A DNA stretch of 64,000 bases from Dendrocalamus latiflorus (taxonomy: Eukaryota; Streptophyta; Magnoliopsida; Poales; Poaceae). Position numbers and translations under genes: made by a program. This document shows, in pieces, positions 56,602 through 64,000 of this stretch (positions are counted from its first letter, which is position 1; the number at the start of each line of letters is the position of its first letter). Location of the stretch: the NCBI GenBank assembly GCA_017311315.1, contig CM029622.1:13451002-13515001 (forward strand), read 5' to 3'. The notes below the pieces were generated by a model. That model was not told where the DNA came from, searched no databases, and saw nothing but the letters and a program-made list of their open reading frames with translations.

Positions 56602-57793
56602 GAAAGTGTAGGATCGTTGATAGCAATCAGACGGACGGGGGTGAATGATTGCAACACAGTGGAAACTTTTTTAATTTTAAATTTTCTGCCTTTTAATTGT
56701 TTAAAAAACCAAAAATAACAAAAACAAAAATAGTTTTCTTTCTGATATACTGTAGCAACACTGTAGCACACTACAGCAAAGTACTGCAGCAGTTACTGTA
56801 GCGGCGAAACTTCCGATCAACCAACGAAACGTGCACGTCTTTGCTCAATCTTCCAATTAATTTTTAATTAAAACTAATTCATGTATGTAAGCAACAAAAA
56901 TACCTAGACATAGATCAATGCATGAAGAATCTATAGGAATCAAAAAACCAAGAAAAAGGATAATACATGCGAATTAAAAAACTCACAAACTTTAATTGAA
57001 AAACGCAGAAATCGCGTCATCCATCCAGAAGCACACATCCAGCACAGTGCACCATCCTTTTCTTTTTCTTCTCGCGTCACGCCGCCGCACACCCTTTTTC
57101 TTTTTTCTTCGTCTCAGCACCACGCCCCCGCGCGTCTTTTTCTCACACCTAAAAGCGTTCGGTCACCCCAAAAGCCGTACATCCGATCACAATTTATGTC
57201 CCCTTTTATGCAGCCTCCTACGAATCCTATTCAATCTCAACTTAGAATCCTAATCCAATCAGAATCCTATTCAATCTCTACTTAGAATCCTAATCCAACT
57301 CATCTAACTAGACCTGGACCTTTTTACCTCAACTAAGCTTTTGTCCCACTAATTTTCAACGGACCCGAAACCCTTCCTAACACGGGTTTTTCACACTCCC
57401 GACTTTTCTAACGTGTCACGTGTCGAAGCCTCCAGGACCGCACCTCCCGTAGCTTCTCCACGTATCATCAACCTTTGATCTCCATGCGCCCCAAGTATGA
57501 GCCCGACCATCTCGTGACCTCTTTGACTGTCCGAACCTCGGATCTCCCCATCCTAGTCCCGGTCCACCTCGTTACCGACCATAATCGTCTCCATGCTCAA
57601 CCTGCACATGCAAAGACCAAAGAATATTTTTCCAGCACAAGTTCGTCCCAACTTGACCAACATCAGTTCACACACGCACCACACACCTCACATAACATCG
57701 CTAAACAAAATCACCAATTATTCATCATAACAAATTAACCATTGTCAATTATTCATCACCAAAATATCCTAAATCTAACCACATGGTCTAACA

Positions 57794-57810
57794 ATCTCCC
57801 CTTGATGAAT
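57794..57810 (-). promoter_or_regulatory. Polypurine tract of the Sirevirus-like element
   Basis: The minus strand reads CAAGGGGAGAT directly before the LTR start TGTTAGACC, the expected position of the second-strand primer. Confidence 0.8.
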
Positions 57811-58339
57811 ACATTGACAACACCATAAGATTGTATGATGAATTAACATCAAACAGATATAAGTGAAGAACTGAAGCCGAAAAAGTATTTTAAGCCACAA
57901 GTCTGAAATCTCTCCCCCTCAACACAAGAAATGTAGTTTTAGCAAATTTCTCCAATATTTCACAAAAGACACCAAATCTCTCCCCCTTTGGCAATGTAAT
58001 CATCAAGAAAATTCAGAAAAGGAACAATTCTAAGAAAGAGCAATGAGAGTAAAAAATCAAGAAGCTTTGTAGATTATACAAGTTATTGTGCATGATTAAA
58101 TAAAGGAACCAAGCCATATTTTTGAGTAGAGCTATCTAGATCATATAAAGTCATATATCATATAGCAATGCAAAAACCAGTCTTGAGCATGATTAAGCAA
58201 TTTATATTAATAACAAGCATCTCGACAATGACCAAATCAATTATAAAGAGCACAATGAGATATCACAACAAAAAGTCAAAGCCTAAAAGTGAATCAAATT
58301 TTAAATCCGGACGAGCTAGCAGTCTCATATAATAACCTA

Positions 58340-58520
58340 TTGTTCCACACTCAATTCATAGGCATATGGTATGCTTGTAGCATACTTCTTTTCATAATGA
58401 AATGCTTACAGCATACTTGCTTTAGATGGTGGCATGCTTGAAGCATACTTCTTTTCATTTGTGCACTTTTTGTGCCTTTTTTTATACCATGGCATGCTTG
58501 AAGCATACATCTTTTTAATT
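58340..58520. repeat. Palindromic motif array upstream of the 3' LTR
   Basis: Four copies of imperfect palindromes of the type GGCATGCTTGAAGCATAC or GTATGCTTGTAGCATAC occur, each followed by TTCTTTTCAT or similar. Conserved palindromic repeats in the non-coding region between pol and the 3' LTR have been described for Sireviruses, so this supports the assignment. Confidence 0.75.
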
Positions 58521-58889
58521 TTCTCTATTGCTCATTTTTTTATAACTTGCCAAATTGAGTGATCATAAAAAGATTGCAATATGAAACATACGTGCCTCAT
58601 AGACAAGAATTAAAATAAGACTCATAATCAAGCTAATCCTTTTTTATGAACATCGTAAAGTACTATCTATAAATAATTTAGTCAAAATATTCCGCCATGT
58701 CATATTTTAGTTCAAATATAGCAAATTAATTATAACCAGTCATAATCAAAGCTACACAACATATGAGTAAATATGATAAAGAGAGCTCTACAACTCATTT
58801 ACTTTCAATGGCTTGGACTTGTTGATTTATTTGACAAGTATAATAAATAAAACTTCTAAGATCTTTAAACAACAAGCTCCCCCTCAGAA

Positions 58890-59050
58890 TAATCCCATAA
58901 GATGTAATACACCCAATTCACTTCGCACATGAGCAAAATGAGAAATATCAAGCAACTTAGTGAGAATATCAGCCATTTGAAAATCTAACTCAACAAGGTG
59001 TAAGACTACATCACCTTTTCCACATTGTCTCTCAATGAGTAAAATCTCTT
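58890..59050 (-). pseudogene. Copia RNase H C-terminal remnant
   Basis: The minus-strand reading with one shift gives RDNVEKG, VLHLVELDFQMADILTKLLD and a HVRSELGVLHL block, the last 40 or so residues of a copia polyprotein. This marks the right end of the large pol deletion. Confidence 0.7.
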
Positions 59051-59156
59051 AGAAGCTATCAAAGAGAGTGAAGAACCATCAAGTGTTCCAATCAAACAAA
59101 GATATAAAAGACTGGTACCCAATCTAGCTCATGTTCTCTATCCTTGTCAGCTGTTC

Positions 59157-61545
59157 TTACATCACAGGAAACATCGGTCTCACAGTACTGGGGTTAGTGA
59201 AATAAGATTTAGGAATCCAGTACTGAGACACACGGCGAACAGGAGCAACAAAGCTAGAACCAAAATCACGTGCATGTGGATGATTAGAATGCTGAAAAGA
59301 ACGTGAATTATTTGAATTAAATCCCATTCTAGCATGTGAAGCAGATTTAAAGCCATCATGAAAGTTCTCAAAAAACATAGCTTTCACATTAGTTCTAGGA
59401 ACAAAAGATATTGCATGTCTTTGTTTCAAAGCATTCAATCTTTCCTTCCTCTCTTTCTTAGCACGTCTAAACCAAATTCATTCAAATGTCCATCTCTTCC
59501 ACAGTAGTTGCAATGAAATTTAACATAACCAGAATTCTTTTGAGATGATGAGCTAGCACTAACATTATTATTCGATGAACTTTGCATAAAGCCAGCAGAT
59601 TTAAACACAGTTTGTTTTGGTTCAAGTTTTACTTCAATTTTTTTCAGATTCAAGAGGCTTAATAACCTAATTGAGATTATTCTTAGCATGCTCAACAAAA
59701 TTAAATCCTAGATCATGATTTTTCACACTTGTTTTTTACTTGTCTAGAATCATATTCAAATTTTTCTTGCCAAAAGAAAATCTCTTTAAAGTGTCTTTAA
59801 GGTACTCATTTTCTTTAGCTAGAGTGGGACAAGTTGTGCATTTAATAGGTTGATTCACAAGATTTTTAGAAGTATTAGACTGAGCCAATCTTTCTTTTTC
59901 AGTAACATCATTAAGTTGTCTAGTCAAAACTTCTATTTCAGTGTTTAGCTTAGGACAGTTAGAGCAAGAAGATATCTCATGATAAAGCATCTGTTGAATT
60001 ATTTCCTGAGATGAACTAAGTCTAGTTTCTAGCAATTCACATTTAGAGCAAGTTTTAGAATGAACATTTGAAATACTTGATTCTAAACATGAAGAAGAAC
60101 TAAACTTGAGATTTCCAATTTCATCATTAGCACATTTCAATTTTTCATCACATGAGTCATGTGCTAATCTTAATTCATCAAATTTAGCAGTTACATCTCT
60201 AAGTTGATCCATGTTTAAAGCATTAAGTGACCTAGCATTCTCTAACTTAGAATGTAAAATTTGACAAGACTCACAAGATTCATATCAGGAATTAAAACTC
60301 TAAGTCTTATAATTTCAGAATTTAGAGATTCAATCAAAGTATTGTATTTCTTAATCTTTTTATATATTTTTTCTAGCAAAGTACCAAGTTTAGCAACAGC
60401 TTTAGCTTAATCATCATAAGAAAGTTCTACCTCATTGTAGTTGTCGCTATCAAGATCATCATTGTCGGTGGAGCTTTTGCTACTTGCCATTAGACACAAC
60501 CCAGTTAAATATTTCTTGCCTTTGGGAGTATCATCCTCGCTGTCCGTGTCCATATCACTCAAATTAATTTGCCTAAGAGCCGAAAGAACACGATGCATCA
60601 CCTTGCGATTCATATAGCCCTTCTTTTTATTCTTCCTTTTTTCATTCTCTTCCCTTGCAAAATTTGCTAGAAACTTTACACATTTGGGGCGAATATGATT
60701 GAGATCACCACACTCATAACACCTTTAAGGACCAAAATTTTCTCTCTTTCTTGATCTCACATTCTGCAAAGTTCTTGTGAAGCGTGTAGAGAGGTGTGCC
60801 AAATCGTCTTTCGAAAGTTGCTCTAGCTATTCATCGGTTAGTGAAGACAAAGAAGACAAAGCATAGCTAGTAGAATAATTATCACAATTAGACTTGCTAG
60901 ATTGTGAAGCTAAAGCAATTGATCTATTACCATTATATTTTCTAGCAAAAACATCTAATTCATGAGTTTTCAATTTAGAATAAAGTACATCTAATGTAAG
61001 TGTACTCATGACAGTAGATTCTCTAATGGATGTGACCTTCATCTCCCATATAGACATATCTAATGCTCCAAGTAATTGACGTGCATTTTCAGCATCAGTA
61101 TAAGTAACATTAACAGCACGTAGGTTACTAAGAATTTTATTAAAACGAGCAAAAAGATCACCTATTGATTCACCATGTTGCATCTCAAAACGCATTTAAT
61201 CCTTCTTGTACATATCTTGACGTACCTCTTTAATAGTAGATGAACCCTCATGATAATCACGTAGTGCTTTCCATATCTCATATGCGGATTTAAGATGCAC
61301 AACACAATCAAAATCACTCCTTCCTAGTCCTTGAATTATCAGGTTCCTTGCCATGCTATTTGCCTCCACTTGTGCTATATTTGCTGCTGACACAGCATCG
61401 TTCTCGGGCACTTGATAAGGCTTGTAGACCTTCTCCCATATTGGAAAGCCTTGAGCTTGAATATATGCCTCCATCTTCGCTTTCCAATACTGAAAATCAA
61501 CACCATCGAAAACACAAGTTTTGTGGAATACCTATCCGTCGACAT
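59157..61545 (-). pseudogene. Sirevirus-like Gag with coiled coil and zinc fingers
   Basis: The start codon is near 61545 (MSTDRYSTK), followed by a 1-nt shift before the DGVDFQYWKAKMEAYI block. A gag core follows (MARNLIIQGLGRSDFD, IWKALRDYHEGSSTIKEVRQ, MQHGESIGDLFARFNKILSN). A CCHC knuckle is at about 60720-60690 (CYECGDLNHIRPKC). An acidic region comes next, then a long coiled coil (60212-59736) rich in Leu/Glu/Lys with Cys pairs, and a second knuckle-like motif near 59480 (FHCNYCGRDGHLNEF). The tail is Ser/Asn-rich. The size and coil fit Sirevirus Gag. Stops occur near 61197, 60826, 60725 and 60407, so no full protein can be made. Confidence 0.78.
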
Positions 61546-61588
61546 GTTTTCTAATCACCGGTTAAGATCAATTAGAAAAATAAACCTA

Positions 61589-61599
61589 CTCTGATACCA
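61589..61599 (-). promoter_or_regulatory. Primer-binding site, tRNA-Met type
   Basis: The minus strand reads TGGTATCAGAG two bases inside the right-hand (5') LTR, complementary to initiator tRNA-Met. Confidence 0.88.
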
Positions 61600-62829
61600 C
61601 TTGTAGGATCGTTGATGGCAATCAGAGGGGGTGAATGATTGCAACACACAGTGGAAACTTTTTTAATTTTAAATTTTCTGCCTTTTAATTGTTTAAAAAA
61701 CCAGAAATAACAAAAGCAAAAAATAGATGTTTTTTGATTTTACTATAGAAACACTGTAGCAGCGAAACTTCCGATGGATCAGCGAAACGTGCACGTTTTT
61801 TCTCAATCTTCCAATTAATTTTTAATTAAAACTAATTCATGTATGTAAGCAACAAAAATACCTAGACATAGATCAATGCATGAAGAATATATAGGAATCA
61901 AAAAACCAAGAAAAAGGATAATACATGCGAATTAAAAAACTCACAAACTTTAATTGAAAAACGCAGAAATCGCGTCATCCATCCAGAAGCACACATCCAG
62001 CACAGTGCACCATCCTTTTCTTTTTCTTCTCGCGTCACGCCGCCGCACACCCTTTTTCTTTTTTCTTCGTCTCAGCACCACGCCCCCGCGCGTCTTTTTC
62101 TCACACCTAAAAGCGTTCGGTCACCCCAAAAGCCGTACATCCGATCACAATTTATGTCCCCTTTTATGCAGCCTCCTACGAATCCTATTCAATCTCAACT
62201 TAGAATCCTAATCCAATCAGAATCCTATTCAATCTCTACTTAGAATCCTAATCCAACTCATCTAACTAGACCTGGACCTTTTTACCTCAACTAAGCTTTT
62301 GTCCCACTAATTTTCAACGGACCCGAAACCCTTCCTAACACGGGTTTTTCACACTCCCGACTTTTCTAACGTGTCACGTGTCGAAGCCTCCAGGACCACA
62401 CCTCCCGTAGCTTCTCCACGTATCATCAACCTTTGATCTCCATGCGCCCCAAGTATGAGCCCGACCATCTCGTGACCTCTTTGACTGTCCGAACCTCGGA
62501 TCTCCCCATCCTAGTCCCGGTCCACCTCGTTACCGACCATAATCGTCTCCATGCTCAACCTGCACATGCAAAGACCAAAGAATATTTTTCCAGCACAAGT
62601 TCGTCCCAACTTGACCAACATCAGTTCACACACGCACCACACACCTCGCATAACATCGCTAAACAAAATCACCAATTATTCATCATAACAAATTAACCAT
62701 TGTCAATTATTCATCACCAAAATATCCTAAACCTAGCCACATGGTCTAACAGAAAGAAAGAAGAAATATGACGTTCCTTGAAGCATTAGGAGAAATTGCA
62801 AAGATATTAGATTTAGGGTTTTACCAGAC

Positions 62830-64000
62830 ACTCTCAACTAATCCTGTAGGTAGACAGGTGCTTCAACTATCTTAGGAGTCATTCAGCTTCGAAAATCAGA
62901 GATGACTCTCTAACTGGTGCTAAATGTTGACTTAGATGCTACTATTGAAGCAGGCACATCCAAAACATCTTTAGCCATGTGAGCCAAAGTTGGATATTCA
63001 AGAGAATTCATTCGTCACCAGTTCATGATATCAAAGTGACCACCTCAAGAGAGTGGGGGCTTCTCTAGATATGTTTCAAGTTCTAAGGACAACAAGCTTG
63101 CCGAGTAGACCCTAAGACTAAGGTGTAGATCTCAATCTGCTAGTCGGTCGCGATCACCTACACCCATCCCAACATCACCACTTCCTTGAGAAACGGCTCT
63201 GAGTTGTCGTTATTCAATTGAGCATGTTCATTGAAGAGATGTGTGAACACCTTCACTTTTGCAAGTTTACATGGAGCATTACTCCCAAAAGCTAGGAGAA
63301 TGTGGAACTCGAGAAAGAAAAAATTGAACTGTGGATCCAAATTACTAGATTGATAATACCATCCATGATAATTACCAATATTTCTTGAATTTTATCTGCA
63401 TGTATTTAACCATGTCATGAATACCAAGATCCACCTCAGAACCCTCCCTCTCTAAAGGAAGATTTACTTCTCAAATCTCATGAAACCATAGGTTTACAGT
63501 GGGGTACTTTGAGCCTAAAATCACATTCGTAGCTTCATAGAACACTTTCAGTAGTCTAGACACCACTTCCAACCTTTCCCAATTATTAAAAGTTGGTTTA
63601 CATGTGTAGTTTTGATCTTGCAGCCCTAGAGAATCAAAAGCTCTTCTTAATTTCATAGCTATAGCAATCACATGGTAGGTTGAGTTCCATCTGGTAGAAA
63701 CATTAAGCTAGGGCGCACGACACCTGAAATGCCTAGCTATGTAACTATCTCTTCAAACATTTCCTTCTATGATTGGGATCCTCGGATGTATTTCATACTC
63801 TCTCAATAACAAACCTTAAGCCTACTTGGCATGTCAAGTTTAGGACATGCGCTGCACAACACTGGTGCAAAAATCTACCTTGTCCAAGTAGCATGTTCTT
63901 ATCTAACAAGTTAGCCTCCAACAACGTAGCCATTGCACCATTGCTTCTGGCATTATCTAATGTGATTGCAAACAACTTGTTTTTGCAGTTCTAATCTTGT
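62830..64000 (-). pseudogene. hAT transposase, decayed, cut by window edge
   Basis: The minus-strand reading enters from the right edge: FAITLDNARSNGAM, LHQCCAAHVLNLTCQ and then STRWNSTYHV (63975-63690), the RNase H-like catalytic region of plant hAT transposases. Next comes AMKLRRAFDSLGLQDQNYTC ... GSKYPTVNLWFHEI (63671-63471). MDPQFNFFFLEFHILLAFG follows (63340-63158), and then the C-terminal dimerisation region with EYPTLAHMAKDVLDVPAS near 62960. At least five stops lie in the last 250 bp. The N-terminal BED finger would lie beyond 64000. The Sirevirus-like element inserted just downstream. Confidence 0.85.

Larger units (their letters stand above)
56607..62751 (-). mobile_element. Sirevirus-like copia element with two LTRs, most of pol deleted
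   Basis: LTRs at 56607-57793 (1187 bp) and 61602-62751 (1150 bp) are nearly identical apart from small indels near the inner ends. They start TGTAGGATCGTTGAT and end GGTCTAACA. The target duplication GAAAG lies at 56602-56606 and 62752-62756. On the minus strand the order is 5' LTR, PBS, gag (61545-59157), a RNase H tail near 58900-59040, palindromic motifs, PPT and 3' LTR. Protease, integrase and most of RT are missing, so the internal region is only 3.8 kb. The close LTR match implies a recent insertion. Confidence 0.9.

Noticed and set aside
56996..57738. Identical short open frames repeated at 61954-62696
   Set aside because: They are the same LTR sequence in both LTRs of the Sirevirus-like element and are non-coding.

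Overview
This window is plant nuclear DNA, almost certainly from a grass. It is dominated by nested transposable elements of types typical of grasses: CACTA, hAT, PIF/Harbinger and Mutator-like DNA transposons, MITEs, copia and gypsy LTR retrotransposons, an L1-type LINE and tRNA-derived SINEs. Only two host genes look intact, and both have GC-rich coding sequence in AT-rich surroundings. I cannot name the species. Nothing suggests bacteria or an organelle: there are no operons, rRNA genes or CRISPR arrays.

Layout. 1-231 is the end of a CACTA transposon that continues off the left edge. From about 1600 to 17330 lies a four-level nest. An L1-type LINE is split by a TG...CA LTR unit (2347-15988, target duplication CAAAA). 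That unit is split by a 10.3-kb CACTA transposon (5314-15585, target duplication AAA). The CACTA transposase gene is in turn split by a 1.3-kb hAT element (13174-14459). This hAT element carries two exons resembling the C-terminal region of a peroxisomal acyl-CoA oxidase. The CACTA element has two minus-strand genes, both broken: a TNP2-type transposase, and a Transposase_24 protein fused to a Ulp1-type (C48) SUMO protease. A cluster of the element's terminal repeat motif lies inside the element, just upstream of the TATA box of the second gene.

17.4-23.8 kb holds a PIF/Harbinger-like element with a GC-rich core, the intact lysine-rich arabinogalactan protein gene (19612-21319, two exons) and small MITEs. 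23770-27069 is a Mutator-like element with a perfect 9-bp target duplication; its transposase has lost the catalytic core but kept the N-terminal region, SWIM finger and zinc knuckle. 27.25-34.16 kb is a decayed minus-strand copia element. 34.9-42 kb is a patchwork: a mini-CACTA, an LTR fragment, two SINEs, a 407-bp near-perfect fold-back element with a 9-bp target duplication, and several MITEs. 42.1-45.6 kb is a degenerate mudrA-type transposon interrupted by a rearranged gypsy element (45586 to about 50811, plus a pol 3' fragment to about 51060).

52549-53742 (minus) is an intact single-exon gene for a progesterone 5-beta-reductase/iridoid-synthase-like (PRISE) enzyme with a good TATA box. 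56607-62751 is a structurally complete Sirevirus-like copia element: both LTRs, target duplication GAAAG, PBS and PPT are present, but most of pol is deleted and the gag is decayed. The window ends inside a degenerate minus-strand hAT transposase.

The two host genes have no evident functional link to each other. They do share one MITE family: one copy lies in the intron of the arabinogalactan protein gene and another starts about 85 bp upstream of the PRISE TATA box.
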